Part shown: positions 10,003 through 19,025 of the stretch, one piece after another
Layout: the number at the start of each line of letters is the position of its first letter
How positions within the stretch are numbered: the stretch's first letter is position 1
NCBI RefSeq assembly: GCF_026153515.1
Contig: NZ_CP110644.1
Span: 1,393,501-1,457,500, forward strand
Direction: 5' to 3'
DNA from: Pseudomonas sp. KU26590
GTDB taxonomy: Bacteria > Pseudomonadota > Gammaproteobacteria > Pseudomonadales > Pseudomonadaceae
DNA: 64,000 bases
Program-made: the position numbers and the translations under genes
The notes under the pieces: generated by a model
Database searches by the model: none
The model's input: only the letters and a program-made list of their open reading frames with translations
Told to the model about the DNA's origin: nothing

Positions 10003-10407
10003 TCACTTTTCCGGCTGAAGGCGCGAAGGCTCGGGCCGTGACCAGATCCACAGATTGACCAGCACCATTCCGGCCACGGCGAAGTAGATCCACCAATTGT
10101 GTTTCAGTACCACCAGCATCATAACCGCGCAGATCAGCATGGTGACCGTGGCGCTGATCTTGGCCCTGCGCGCAATCATCTTGCCGTTTCGCCAGTTGCT
10201 CAGCATCGGCCCAAACAGCCGATGGTTTTCAAGCCAGGCGCTCAAGCGCGGTGAGCTTCGGGTCGCCGCCCAGGCCGCCAGCAGAATGAATTCGGTGGTG
10301 GGCAGGCCCGGAATGAAAATCGCGATGATGCCGATGGTCAGGCTCACGTAGGCGAGAATGCCAAACAGGATGCGGGACAGTTTGCTGCCGGGTGGGGTAC
10401 TGGTCAT
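10003..10407 (-). CDS. DUF454 (YbaN) family inner-membrane protein
   Basis: The 134-residue protein has three hydrophobic segments at about 11-32, 83-101 and 105-124. It has the DUF454 signature SLTIGIIAIFIPGLPTTEF (about 18-36) and a following AAWAATRSSPRLSAWLENH. E. coli YbaN and relatives are small inner-membrane proteins without an established function. YbaN-like genes are often near heme-uptake genes in Pseudomonas, and here it lies about 95 bases downstream of the heme oxygenase gene in the same orientation. That neighbourhood hints at, but does not prove, a link to iron. The ATG at 10407 is followed directly by the conserved region. Confidence 0.85.
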   Translation of the reverse strand: MTSTPPGSKLSRILFGILAYVSLTIGIIAIFIPGLPTTEFILLAAWAATRSSPRLSAWLENHRLFGPMLSNWRNGKMIARRAKISATVTMLICAVMMLVVLKHNWWIYFAVAGMVLVNLWIWSRPEPSRLQPEK

Positions 10408-10501
10408 GGTCTCGGTAATGCAGAGTGAGCAGGTGTTGCGGGATTTTCAGGTCCCGCAAAAGGCGCTCAGCTTATCAGTGCCGAGCGCAAAAGGCCCGGT
10501 G

Positions 10502-11101
10502 TCAGGCGGGTTCCGCTTCAGACGCTGGAGCGTAGGCGTGTTGCAACAGCACGTTGAAACGTTCGAAGGCCGCCACCGCGCCGCGGTCTATTTCGCGCTC
10601 CTGCTCTGCGTTCAGCGGCAGATCGTCAATGATTCTGATAAAGCGCTTCCAGCCTTCGGCGCGACCGCCCGCGGGTTCACCCAGATGACGGGCGCCGAAG
10701 GTCTCGCTGAGGTTCAAAGTCTCGGCGCGTTTGATCAGAAACGCGGCGCCCAGCTTCGAGCCCTCCGACACGAACAGCCAGCCCAGCGCTTCGGCGAGGC
10801 TCGGCGCTTCGACGGCGCCGGCGACCGGGCCAGGGATGGCAATCTGAAGGTCGAGCAGATCAGCCTTGGCCTGTTCGGCGCGGCATCGATCGGGCAGATC
10901 GGCAATCAACGCGATCAACTGCGGGTGCGTGTACAGCGTTTTCAGCTCTTCCTGAAACAGGTATTGGGCGCTGAGGAATCGGCTGTAGCTGGCCAGTGTT
11001 TCGAACGGCGCGTTGGCTTTCACCGCTTTGTCCAGTTGTTCATGGGGGGCGTGGGTGATCTGGTTCAGTCGTTGCGAGCGACGAATCGAGTTTTCGGTCA
11101 T
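10502..11101 (-). CDS. Biliverdin-producing heme oxygenase
   Basis: This enzyme opens the heme ring to release iron, CO and a biliverdin isomer, working in the cytoplasm after heme import. The 199-residue protein has the bacterial HO fold pattern. The likely proximal His is His20 in THAPHEQLDK, and the distal helix signature is LGWLFVSEGSKLGAAFLIKRAE (VSEGSxLG). The ATG at 11099-11101 is chosen because the preceding in-frame codons have no similarity to the family. It lies 90 bases downstream of the TonB-dependent receptor in the same direction, so it likely shares iron-regulated transcription from the Fur-box/ECF sigma locus. It could be of the PigA/HemO type; regiospecificity cannot be read from sequence alone. 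Confidence 0.88.
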   Translation of the reverse strand: MTENSIRRSQRLNQITHAPHEQLDKAVKANAPFETLASYSRFLSAQYLFQEELKTLYTHPQLIALIADLPDRCRAEQAKADLLDLQIAIPGPVAGAVEAPSLAEALGWLFVSEGSKLGAAFLIKRAETLNLSETFGARHLGEPAGGRAEGWKRFIRIIDDLPLNAEQEREIDRGAVAAFERFNVLLQHAYAPASEAEPA

Positions 11102-11190
11102 GGGGTCTTCCTTGTAAAAGAGGCGCTTGTTAACAAGAGGAACGAGCGTTGCAGGCGCGTAAAAAATCACACTCCTGCAACGGGGATCGG

Positions 11191-13547
11191 TCAGATGTCC
11201 CACACCACGTTGACGGCGAAATTGCGTCCTGGCTGGGTCAGGCGGTCGAGGTTGGCGGGGGCGGTGGCGCCTGCTTCGCCGACGTTGTCGTAGTCGCGCA
11301 CGTCATCCCACAGCCAGTATTTTTTGTCCGCGAGGTTGTACAGACCGCCGCTGACCGTGACGTCGTTAGTGACTTTGTAATAGCCCGTCAGATCGACGAG
11401 GCCGAAGCCAGGGGTCTTGAACCGGGTCGCCCCGTCGGGGGCGTAGTAATTGCTGGCGTCGACCCGCGTCTTGCGCTTGACCAGCGTCCAGTTCAGCAAG
11501 CCGCCGTAGGTGTTCTGGTCATAACCCAGGCCCAGCACGCCGGTCAGCGGGTTGATGCTGTTGATGGGCTGGCCGGTGTCGTTGTTGCGACCGTACAGAT
11601 AGGCCAGCGAGCCTCGGGTGTAGAGGCCTTCGGGTGCGCCGAAGCTGTCCAGGTTCAAACGACCCTTGAGCTCGACGCCCTTGATGGTGGCGTGCTTGAT
11701 GTTGTTGGTCTGGAAGGTCGTGGTGGTGGAATTGGCTGGAATCACCGCGTCTTCATTAATGAAGTCGCGGTACGTGTTGTAGAACAGCGCGAGATCAAAC
11801 GTACCTTCGTCGAAGTGACCGCGCAGCCCGGTCTCGTAGCTTTTGCTGGTCTCCGGTTTCAGGTCGGGATTGGGTTCGACGACGTAATTGCCCCGGGTGT
11901 TCTCGAAGCGGCCATACAACGCCTTGGCGCTCGGCGTGCGGAAACCCTCGCCGTACTGGCCGTACCAGGTGTAGGCGTCGTTGAACGCATACGTCAGCCC
12001 GAGCTTGGGTAACAGGCGATGCCATTTTTTCGTGCTGTCGTCGAACTCGCTCTTGCTGGCCAGGTTGACGCTCTTGAGGAATGAATCTGTGGCGTCTGGT
12101 TCGAGCGTGGTGTAGTCGTAGCGGGCGCCGGGCATGAAGGTCCAGTCGCCCCACTTGATCTGATCCTGGGCGAACAAGGCGTAGGTGGTGATCGTCGGGT
12201 TCGGGAAGTCATTGGTGGGTGCAACGATATCCAGCGGGTTGGTACTGGGTGCGCCGACGGTGCGGCAGGTTCCGAGGACCGACGCACAGGTGGCTGACCC
12301 TGTCCGAAGTCCCGTCACCTTCTGTTGCTTGAGGGTCGTGCCGTACGTCAGCAAGTGCTGGGTGTCGCCCATGTCGAACGCTTTATCCAGCTGTGCGTCG
12401 AGGATCCACTGGCGCTCCTTGTACTGGGTGTCGCGGGTGCGCCAGACATCTCGCAAAACCGCCCCGCTTCTGGGGTTAGAGGGCAGATACCTTTCAAAGG
12501 TATTTTGATCAGTCTTGGCAATCTGGTAGTTCAAGCTCCACTTGGCGTTGTCAGCCAACACGCTGTCCAGCGCAAAGCTGTTTTCCAGGCCAAACCGCTC
12601 TCGGGTGATAACGTCGTTCCCTTCACGTGAACCGTAGTAGCCGAAGCCAACACCGGCATTGAAAGGCCCGCCCACCACACTCTTCTGATTCGTATGGGTG
12701 TCGTCCTTGTACTTCTCGTAAGTGAACGCCAGACGATCATTGTCGCCGTAGTTCCAGCCCAGCTTGGCCAGCACATTGGTGGCGCGGGCGTCTTCCGGGT
12801 TGGCCTTCGTGCGTGACAGCCCTGTGCCGCCATGCTCACCGTAGGACTCGGTTTCGTGGCCGTTGCGCTGACTGACGTGCAGCAAGCCGTCTAAGTCCCC
12901 CGCGCGGCCGGCAACCGTAGACGAATTCAGCCAACTGTTGTCCGCCGAGCTGTAGCCGGTTTTCAGGCGGGCGCCGACGTCCTTCCCCGACTTGATGATG
13001 TCCTCGGGGTCGAGGGTGTAATAACTCACCGCGCCGCCGATGGCGCTGCTCCCATACAGCGCCGATGCAGGCCCGCGCAGGATCTCGACGCGCTTGATGA
13101 TCTCCGGATCCACGTAATTACGATGGGTGTTGGCAAAAGGGCCCTGAAAAAAGTTGTCCGGCACTTCGACGCCGTCCACCTGCGTGAGGATCCGGTCGCC
13201 ATCGATGCCACGAATGTTGTAGCCGCTGGTGCCCGCACGCTGGCCGGCCCCACCCACGGAAACACCGGACTCGTCGCGTCAAGGTCGCGAATGCTGTTGA
13301 CGTTGCGCCGATCCAGCGTTGCGCGGTCCTGCACCGTCACCGTGCTGGGCACCGAATCCACCGACTGCGCCTGACGCGTGGCACTGACTGTAATTTGCTC
13401 CAGTTCCAACGCATCACTCTGCTCGGCGGCAGCGACGGCGGGGCTGTGCAGGGCTGCAGCGAACATGGCGATCGTCAGCAGCGAAAGCCCGAAAGGGTGA
13501 GTGGTGGTGGGCGAGAAGGGTGGTGCGGGGTTGAAACTGGACAGCAT
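11191..13547 (-). pseudogene. TonB-dependent heme/siderophore receptor, frameshifted
   Basis: An outer-membrane receptor gene is interrupted by a frameshift near 13279-13283. The first frame (from the ATG at 13547) gives a signal-like hydrophobic segment, the stretch LELEQITVSATR and the start of the plug, as far as NVNSIRDL. The plug then continues in the next frame with GVSVGGAGQRAGTSGYNIRG and runs through LRGPASALYGSSAIGGAVSYY to the barrel end NFAVNVVWDI at 11191. One missing base after the codons for RDL explains the break; repaired, the product would be about 785 residues. The barrel has FRTP and NPDL, counterparts of the FRAP/NPNL motifs of heme receptors, but no His between them. A sequencing error is possible. 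Confidence 0.85.
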
Positions 13548-13591
13548 GGATAGCGCTCCCTGTCGTGCGGGTCGTCATAGTTGTTGCGAGA

Positions 13592-13609
13592 TGATTCAAA
13601 TAGGAATCA
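13592..13609. promoter_or_regulatory. Inverted repeat upstream of the receptor gene
   Basis: The sequence is tgattc-aaatag-gaatca, a perfect 6-bp inverted repeat with a 6-base spacer. It starts 45 bases before the receptor start codon, between the anti-sigma-like gene and the receptor. It could be part of the ECF-dependent promoter or a degenerate iron-regulator site; the function is inferred from position only. Confidence 0.35.
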
Positions 13610-13689
13610 GTTGCATTGGCTATGACTAGACGAACGGGATGCGGCTATCGCGTAAAAATAAATCGGGTCAGTTGAACATCATCAGATGT

Positions 13690-13741
13690 GGAGCAATAGC
13701 GCCGCTGTCTTGCCAGCGCATCATCAGGCGCTATTTTTTTT
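13690..13741 (+). terminator. Terminator-like hairpin overlapping the end of the short fecR-like gene
   Basis: The arms aatagcgcc and ggcgctatt (9 bp) enclose a 23-base loop and are followed by eight T on the plus strand. The genes here run on the minus strand, on which the T run is an A8 run inside the last codons of the fecR-like gene. Its direction does not fit the operon, so it may be a translational or mRNA structure rather than a terminator. Confidence 0.4.
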
Positions 13742-13975
13742 CCGCGCAGCCAGCACCGCTGCTGCATCAAGCACTGCTTGCGAATGCCACACGGCTTCGG
13801 CGCTGGCGAACGCTTCGCTGTGGGCAGGATCGGCCTCGAGCCATTCCAGAAATCGCGCGTGTGTTGCCGCATCGGCGATTTCCAGTTCGATCAGCCAGGT
13901 CAGGGCCTGATCCATCGTCTCGGCAGCGCGCGCTGCGTCGGCTTGAGCGCGGCGGGGTGATTGGGCGTCCGTCAA
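13724..13975 (-). CDS. Short FecR-like protein (DUF4880 domain only)
   Basis: Only the cytoplasmic N-terminal domain of a FecR-type sigma regulator is present: DQALTWLIELEIADAATHARFLEWLEADPAHSEAFASAEAVWH, in two parts of the usual DUF4880 helix bundle. Full FecR proteins have about 320 residues with a membrane segment and periplasmic signalling domain, and none of these is found here. The TTG at 13973-13975 with gaggac upstream gives 83 residues; the ATG at 14087-14089 would give 121 and overlap the sigma gene by 34 bases. The last codons contain a run of eight A. The isolated N-domain of FecR-type proteins is known to promote activity of the partner sigma factor, so this could be a cytoplasmic sigma cofactor rather than a surface-signal transducer. 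Confidence 0.65.
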   Translation of the reverse strand: MTDAQSPRRAQADAARAAETMDQALTWLIELEIADAATHARFLEWLEADPAHSEAFASAEAVWHSQAVLDAAAVLAARKKNSA

Positions 13976-14055
13976 GCAGCGTCCTCGGGTCCTCGGTTTG
14001 GCCGGCAGTGTAGCGTCACTCTGAACCACCAGCTGACGATTCTTACGGATGGAAC

Positions 14056-14571
14056 TCAGCGATCCAGACGTGCGGCCACACTCATGCAAAGTGTCATGAC
14101 CAGCTTGAGTTCTTTTTGCACGGTGCTGGTGGACACCTCCAACTGTTCGGCGATCTCCAGATAACTCGCGCCGTGGAGCCGACTGAGGGTAAAGATTTTC
14201 TGCTGCCGGGGCGTCAGGGTTTCCAGGCTCGCGCTGAGGCTTTCCAGCAGCCGGTTGGCGTGGGCAGCATCCTCCAGCGCGGATTCGGGGGCGACGACAT
14301 TGTGGATGTCGCTTATGGGCGCATCGTCGATGATGGTGCGCGCGTGAATACGTCTGGCACGCAGATGATCCAGCGCCAGATTGCGCGCGGTCTGGAAGAC
14401 GAAGGGTTCGAGGTGCTCGATGGCCCGCTCGTTGAGCGCGCGGGTGACACGCAGGTAAGTTTCCTGGAGCAGGTCTTCAGCGGTGGTGTGGCTGCGGACC
14501 ATGCGCTGAAGCGTGCGCAACAGCATGGTTCGTCGGGCGAGAAAGACAGTATTGAAGTGCGACTGAGTCAC
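14056..14571 (-). CDS. FecI-type ECF sigma factor
   Basis: The 171-residue protein has ECF sigma region 2 (LLQETYLRVTRALNERAIEHLEPFVFQTARNLA in outline, about 34-70) and region 4 (LTPRQQKIFTLSRLHG, then SYLEIAEQLEVSTSTVQKEL, about 120-160). FecI-type factors direct transcription of an adjacent TonB-dependent receptor gene. The gene starts with GTG at 14571, follows a Fur box by about 25 bases, and is followed by the fecR-like gene, the receptor and a heme oxygenase on the same strand. The whole set therefore looks like an iron-starvation heme acquisition locus. Its short regulatory partner suggests it may not obey normal cell-surface signalling. Confidence 0.9.
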   Translation of the reverse strand: MTQSHFNTVFLARRTMLLRTLQRMVRSHTTAEDLLQETYLRVTRALNERAIEHLEPFVFQTARNLALDHLRARRIHARTIIDDAPISDIHNVVAPESALEDAAHANRLLESLSASLETLTPRQQKIFTLSRLHGASYLEIAEQLEVSTSTVQKELKLVMTLCMSVAARLDR

Positions 14572-14595
14572 GGGGACACCCGACCAGAATTCATC

Positions 14596-14616
14596 AGATG
14601 ATAATGCTTATCATCT
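14596..14616 (-). promoter_or_regulatory. Fur box upstream of the ECF sigma gene
   Basis: The arms agatgataa and ttatcatct are perfect inverted repeats around tgc. The inner 15 bases tgataatgcttatca match the 7-1-7 Fur motif TGATAAT-N-ATTATCA at all but one position. It ends 25 bases before the sigma factor start codon, so Fur-Fe2+ should block transcription of the locus in iron-replete cells. Confidence 0.8.
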
Positions 14617-14747
14617 AGAGGTCCGGTCAAGGCAGGGATTTGCACAGATTGTAAGGGCGGTGCATGGGGACGGCGATCATTACTGAGGGAGGGAGTTTGA
14701 TCGCGAAGAGATGGGTGCATCCGCTGACTATCCAGCGGCTTGGAGTC

Positions 14748-14776
14748 CGTCTTCGCGAGCAAGCCCGCTCCTACAT
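14748..14776. repeat. Half REP element
   Basis: The sequence cttcgcgagcaagcccgctc followed by ctaca corresponds to a single right arm of the REP family. Only a weak left partner (gatcgcgaagag near 14699) is present. It lies directly after the gap stop codon. Confidence 0.5.
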
Positions 14777-14792
14777 AGGTTGATTCCGTTAC

Positions 14793-15794
14793 TTACTCGG
14801 CATTCATCAACGCCAGGCAGTTATCCAGCATGCGGTTGGAGAAGCCCCATTCGTTGTCGTACCACGCCAGTACCTTCAGCAGGCGACCGCTGACTTTGGT
14901 GTGGTTCGCGTCGAAGATCGACGACAGCGGGTTGTGATTGAAGTCGTGGGAAACCAGCGGCAGGGTGTTGTAGCCGAGGATCTTCGAATGCTGCGCCGCT
15001 TCCTTCATGATCGCGTTGACCTCTTCGGCCGTCGCGTCGCGCTTGAGCTGAATGGTCAGGTCGACCAGCGACACGTTGATCACCGGCACACGCACGGCCA
15101 TGCCGGTCAGCTTGCCCGCCAGTTCCGGCAGCACCAGACCTACCGCTTCGGCAGCGCCGGTCTTGCTCGGGATCATCGACTGAGTCGCCGAACGCGCGCG
15201 GTACGGATCGGTGTGGTAGACGTCGATCAGGTTCTGGTCGTTGGTGTAGGCGTGGATGGTGGTCATCAGGCCGCTCTCGATGCCCAACTCACGGTGCAGC
15301 ACCTGGGCGACCGGCGCCAGGCAGTTGGTCGTACAGGATGCGTTGGAGATGACCTGATGGGACTGGCGCAGCACGTCATGGTTAACGCCGTAAACGATCG
15401 TCGCATCGGCGCCTTTGGCCGGTGCTGAAATAATCACTTTCTTGGCGCCGGCGGTGATGTGCGCGGCCGCCTTGGTGCGATCCGTGAACAAGCCGGTGCA
15501 TTCGAACACCACGTCGATGTTCAGGGATTTCCACGGCAGCTCGGCCGGGTTGCGAATGGCGCTGACTGCAATTCGGTCACCATTAACGGTCAGGCTTTCC
15601 TGATCGTGTTCAACGGTGCCGTCGAATTGCCCGTGCACTGTGTCGAATTTCAGGAGGTGGGCGTTGATCTCGCTGTCGCCCAGGTCATTGATGGCGACGA
15701 CTTGCAGGTCCTGACGGTAACCTTGGGTATAAAGTGCGCGTAGGACGTTGCGGCCGATTCGGCCAAAGCCATTGATTGCGATGCGGAGAGTCAT
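14793..15794 (-). CDS. gap: Type I glyceraldehyde-3-phosphate dehydrogenase
   Basis: The enzyme oxidises glyceraldehyde 3-phosphate to 1,3-bisphosphoglycerate with NAD+ and phosphate. The 333-residue protein has the Rossmann start [15 protein letters not shown], an acidic residue after AIND that fits NAD preference, and the catalytic cysteine in [15 protein letters not shown] (about residue 153). It ends [12 protein letters not shown]. It diverges from edd over a 235-base region with two HexR operators, the same arrangement as gapA (PA3195) and edd (PA3194) in P. aeruginosa. It therefore belongs to the HexR-controlled set working with the Entner-Doudoroff route; HexR releases DNA when 2-keto-3-deoxy-6-phosphogluconate accumulates. 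Confidence 0.96.
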   Translation of the reverse strand: MTLRIAINGFGRIGRNVLRALYTQGYRQDLQVVAINDLGDSEINAHLLKFDTVHGQFDGTVEHDQESLTVNGDRIAVSAIRNPAELPWKSLNIDVVFECTGLFTDRTKAAAHITAGAKKVIISAPAKGADATIVYGVNHDVLRQSHQVISNASCTTNCLAPVAQVLHRELGIESGLMTTIHAYTNDQNLIDVYHTDPYRARSATQSMIPSKTGAAEAVGLVLPELAGKLTGMAVRVPVINVSLVDLTIQLKRDATAEEVNAIMKEAAQHSKILGYNTLPLVSHDFNHNPLSSIFDANHTKVSGRLLKVLAWYDNEWGFSNRMLDNCLALMNAE

Positions 15795-15815
15795 ACACCC
15801 GTCCTCAGGAATTTG

Positions 15816-15830
15816 TTGTTGGAATTACAA
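15816..15830. promoter_or_regulatory. HexR operator, gap side
   Basis: The sequence ttgttggaattacaa is a perfect TTGT-N7-ACAA match, the operator known for HexR in Pseudomonas. It lies 22 bases upstream of the gap start codon, where bound repressor would obstruct transcription of gap. Confidence 0.8.
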
Positions 15831-15877
15831 GATTATTCTCATAAAAATAGAAAACAACCCCTTTTAGTGGCAGTATT

Positions 15878-15892
15878 TTGTTTTATCTACAA
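15878..15892. promoter_or_regulatory. HexR operator, edd side
   Basis: The sequence ttgttttatctacaa is a second perfect TTGT-N7-ACAA match. It is about 137 bases upstream of the edd start codon and 48 bases from the gap-side operator, within a T/A-rich stretch likely to hold the edd promoter. Confidence 0.8.
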
Positions 15893-16029
15893 ATAGAAAC
15901 CCGTCTGGCCGTCACAACTGGCTGAAAATCAAATGCTTGCCGCCGCTCTCGTCTGAGTACCGGATTTGATCGCAGCCTGGTGAAAGCGCCTGAACGGGTG
16001 ACAACATCCGCTAGCCTGGAGTCCATGAC

Positions 16030-17856
16030 ATGCATCCCCGCGTCCTTGAGGTAACCGAACGGCTGATTGCTCGCAGCCGTGAAACCCGTCAACGCTACCT
16101 GCAATTGATCCGGGGTGCGGCGAGCGACGGGCCGATGCGTGGCAAGCTGCAATGTGCCAACTTCGCCCACGGCGTCGCGGCATGTGGTCCCGAAGACAAG
16201 AACAGCCTGCGCATGATGAATGCGGCCAACATCGCCATTGTCTCTTCCTACAACGACATGCTCTCCGCGCATCAGCCGTACGAACACTTCCCCGAACAGA
16301 TCAAAAAAGCGCTGCGTGAAATCGGCTCGGTGGGGCAGTTTGCCGGTGGCGTTCCGGCCATGTGTGACGGCGTCACCCAGGGCGAGCCGGGCATGGAGTT
16401 GAGTATCGCCAGCCGAGAAGTCATTGCGATGGCAACGGCGGTGGCCTTGTCCCACAACATGTTCGACGGCGCGCTGATGCTGGGCATCTGCGACAAGATC
16501 GTTCCGGGCTTGCTGATGGGCTCGCTGCGCTTTGGTCATCTGCCGACGATCTTCGTGCCGGGCGGGCCGATGGTCTCGGGTATCTCTAACAAGGAGAAAG
16601 CCGACGTGCGTCAGCGCTACGCCGAAGGCAAAGCCACCCGTGAAGAGCTGCTGGATTCGGAAATGAAGTCCTACCACGGCCCGGGCACCTGCACGTTCTA
16701 CGGCACGGCGAACACCAACCAGTTGATTATGGAAGTCATGGGTCTGCATCTTCCGGGCGCCTCTTTCGTCAATCCCTACACGCCGCTACGCGATGCCCTG
16801 ACACGCGAGGCGGCGTTCCAGGTCACGCGTCTGACCAAACAAAGCGGCGACTTCATCCCTCTCGGAGAGATTGTGGACGAACGTTCGCTGGTCAACTCGA
16901 TTGTTGCCCTGCACGCGACGGGCGGTTCCACCAACCACACGCTGCACATGCCGGCGATTGCCCAGTGCGCGGGCATTCAGCTGACCTGGCAGGACATGGC
17001 CGATCTGTCTGAAGTGGTGCCGACCCTGTCCCACGTCTACCCGAACGGCAAAGCCGACATCAACCACTTCCAGGCCGCCGGCGGTATGTCGTTCCTGATT
17101 CGTGAGCTGCTTGATGCAGGCTTGATGCACGAAGACGTCAACACGGTGATGGGCCGTGGCCTGCGTCGCTACATCCAAGAGCCGTTCCTGGAAGAAGGCA
17201 AACTGGTGTGGCGCGATGGCCCGATCGAAAGCCTCGACGAAAACGTCCTGCGCCCCATCGCGCGTCCGTTCTCGGCCGAAGGCGGCCTGCGGGTCATGGA
17301 AGGCAACCTGGGCCGTGGCGTGATGAAAGTCTCCGCCGTTGCGCTGGAGCACCAGATCGTCGAAGCCCCCGCCAAAGTGTTCGAAGACCAGCAAGACCTC
17401 GCCGACGCCTTCAAGGCCGGTGAGCTGGAGTGCGACTTTGTCGCGGTGATGCGTTTCCAGGGCCCGCGCTCCAACGGCATGCCGGAGCTGCACAAGATGA
17501 CGCCGTTCCTGGGCGTGCTGCAGGACCGTGGTTTCAAGGTGGCGCTCATTACTGACGGGCGTATGTCTGGGGCGTCCGGGAAAATCCCGGCGGCGATTCA
17601 CGTTTGCCCGGAAGCCTCCGACGGCGGGCCGCTGGCGTTGGTGCGTGACGGGGATCTCATTCGTGTCGATGGCGTGAAAGGAACGTTGCAAGTTCTGGTC
17701 GAACCGGCAGAATTGGCCGCCAGAGAGCCGGCAATCGGTCGCTTGTCACACAACGTGGGCAGCGGGCGCGAACTGTTCGGCTTCATGCGCATGGCCTTCA
17801 GCTCGGCAGAGAAGGGCGCCAGCGCCTTTACTTCGAATCTGGAGACGCTCAAGTGA
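16030..17856 (+). CDS. edd: Phosphogluconate dehydratase (Entner-Doudoroff)
   Basis: This iron-sulfur dehydratase converts 6-phosphogluconate to 2-keto-3-deoxy-6-phosphogluconate (KDPG). The 608-residue length is typical. The IlvD/Edd signatures are [14 protein letters not shown] (about 116-129) and [19 protein letters not shown] near residue 515; cluster-related cysteines occur in the first signature and in [14 protein letters not shown] ggag ribosome-binding site precedes the ATG at 16030. The reading ends in an overlap with the glk start, so edd and glk are coupled. The product is used by eda at 31814-32488, and transcription should be controlled by the HexR operators upstream. Confidence 0.97.
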   Translation: MHPRVLEVTERLIARSRETRQRYLQLIRGAASDGPMRGKLQCANFAHGVAACGPEDKNSLRMMNAANIAIVSSYNDMLSAHQPYEHFPEQIKKALREIGSVGQFAGGVPAMCDGVTQGEPGMELSIASREVIAMATAVALSHNMFDGALMLGICDKIVPGLLMGSLRFGHLPTIFVPGGPMVSGISNKEKADVRQRYAEGKATREELLDSEMKSYHGPGTCTFYGTANTNQLIMEVMGLHLPGASFVNPYTPLRDALTREAAFQVTRLTKQSGDFIPLGEIVDERSLVNSIVALHATGGSTNHTLHMPAIAQCAGIQLTWQDMADLSEVVPTLSHVYPNGKADINHFQAAGGMSFLIRELLDAGLMHEDVNTVMGRGLRRYIQEPFLEEGKLVWRDGPIESLDENVLRPIARPFSAEGGLRVMEGNLGRGVMKVSAVALEHQIVEAPAKVFEDQQDLADAFKAGELECDFVAVMRFQGPRSNGMPELHKMTPFLGVLQDRGFKVALITDGRMSGASGKIPAAIHVCPEASDGGPLALVRDGDLIRVDGVKGTLQVLVEPAELAAREPAIGRLSHNVGSGRELFGFMRMAFSSAEKGASAFTSNLETLK

Positions 17857-18818
17857 CATTGGCGATGGTGGGTGATATCGGCGGCACAAATGCGCGGTTT
17901 GCCATTTGGGAAGACGACCAGTTGCATTCGATTCGCGTGTTCGCGACGGTCGATTACGCCAGTCCTGAAAAGGCCCTGACGGTCTATCTGCAGGACCTGG
18001 AGTTGCAGCGCGGTGATGTCACCTCCCTTTGCCTGGCCGTGGCCGGGCCGGTGACCGGCGACGATTTCCACTTCACCAACAGCCACTGGAAGATCAACCG
18101 GCAGGCGTTCTGCGCCGAGCTGAAGATCGACCACCTGATCCTGGTCAACGACTTCACTGCCATGGCCCTGGGCATGACCCGCCTGAAAGACGACGAGTAC
18201 CTGACCGTGCGTCATGGCAAAGGCGATCCTCACGGTGCGCGGGTGGTGATAGGGCCTGGCACCGGGCTTGGGGTCGGTACGCTGATTCGCACCGGTGAAG
18301 CGCGTTGGTCCGCCGTGCCGGGCGAGGGCGGTCACGTTGATCTGCCGATCGGCACGCCTCGCGAAGCCCTGCTGTGGATGCGCTTGATGGCAACCCACGA
18401 GCACGTCAGCGCCGAGACGATTCTGAGTGGCGCCGGGCTGTTGCTGCTGTATCAAGTCAGCTGCGGACTGGACGAGATCGAGCCTGAACTCAAATCCCCT
18501 GCGGCCATTACCTCGGCGGCGCTCAAGGGTGACCCTGTCGCCAGCGCAGTGCTGGAGCAGTTCTGTGTATTCCTCGGGCGCGTGGCAGGCAACAACGTAC
18601 TGACTGTCGGCGGACGCGGCGGCGTGTATATTGCCGGTGGCGTGATTCCCCGGTTCGTTGATTTCTTCATGCAGAGCGGCTTCAACAAGGCGTTCGCCGA
18701 GAAGGGATTGATGAAGGATTATTTCAATGACGTGCCGGTCTGGCTGGTCACGGCCGAATACCCCGGCCTGATGGGCGCAGGCGTGGCGCTGGATCAGTCC
18801 CTGATCGCGCAGGGCTAG
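17853..18818 (+). CDS. glk: Glucokinase
   Basis: Glucokinase phosphorylates cytoplasmic glucose delivered by the GtsABCD transporter to glucose 6-phosphate, the substrate of Zwf. The 321-residue protein has the ATP-site motif [13 protein letters not shown] (residues 7-19), [11 protein letters not shown] with the catalytic Asp, [13 protein letters not shown], the sugar-site [11 protein letters not shown] and a late [13 protein letters not shown]. The start is GTG at 17853-17855, overlapping the edd TGA by four bases, with ggag 12 bases upstream. This indicates translational coupling to edd. Confidence 0.95.
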   Translation: MTLAMVGDIGGTNARFAIWEDDQLHSIRVFATVDYASPEKALTVYLQDLELQRGDVTSLCLAVAGPVTGDDFHFTNSHWKINRQAFCAELKIDHLILVNDFTAMALGMTRLKDDEYLTVRHGKGDPHGARVVIGPGTGLGVGTLIRTGEARWSAVPGEGGHVDLPIGTPREALLWMRLMATHEHVSAETILSGAGLLLLYQVSCGLDEIEPELKSPAAITSAALKGDPVASAVLEQFCVFLGRVAGNNVLTVGGRGGVYIAGGVIPRFVDFFMQSGFNKAFAEKGLMKDYFNDVPVWLVTAEYPGLMGAGVALDQSLIAQG

Positions 18819-18821
18819 ACA

Positions 18822-18911
18822 TGTAGGAGCGCGCTTGCCCGCGAATAATAGTTCCGGCAACCCAGATGTGTTGGATTGGCTGACGTCATCGCGGGCAAGC
18901 GCGCTCCTACA
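18822..18911. repeat. REP element, gcgcgcttgcccgcga dialect
   Basis: The left arm is gtaggagcgcgcttgcccgc and the right arm gcgggcaagcgcgctcctac, perfectly complementary over 20 bases with about 50 bases between them. It follows glk by four bases and precedes gltR, a usual 3'-end position. The same dialect recurs five more times in this window. Confidence 0.85.
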
Positions 18912-18993
18912 GGGTTCATGCCTGCCATGGATTTCGTGGCAACCGGCTCACTGGCGAAGCCGATCGTCAGGCCGATGTGTTATTTGTGCCTAT

Positions 18994-19001
18994 AACAACA
19001 A
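18994..19001 (+). promoter_or_regulatory. CA motif (Hfq/Crc site) before gltR
   Basis: The sequence aacaacaa lies 24 bases before the GTG start of gltR, just upstream of the ribosome-binding site aagga. A-rich AAnAAnAA motifs of this kind are bound by Hfq with Crc to block translation during catabolite repression in Pseudomonas. Confidence 0.55.
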
Positions 19002-19025
19002 TCCATTGCTCACAAGGACGACCAT

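Noticed and set aside
13690..13741. Normal terminator of the sigma/fecR-like genes
   Set aside because: The T tract is on the plus strand while the genes run on the minus strand, so it cannot be a standard terminator for them.
15795..16029. Small gene in the gap-edd spacer
   Set aside because: The frames reading through here are antisense extensions from edd; the spacer is explained by two HexR operators and promoters.
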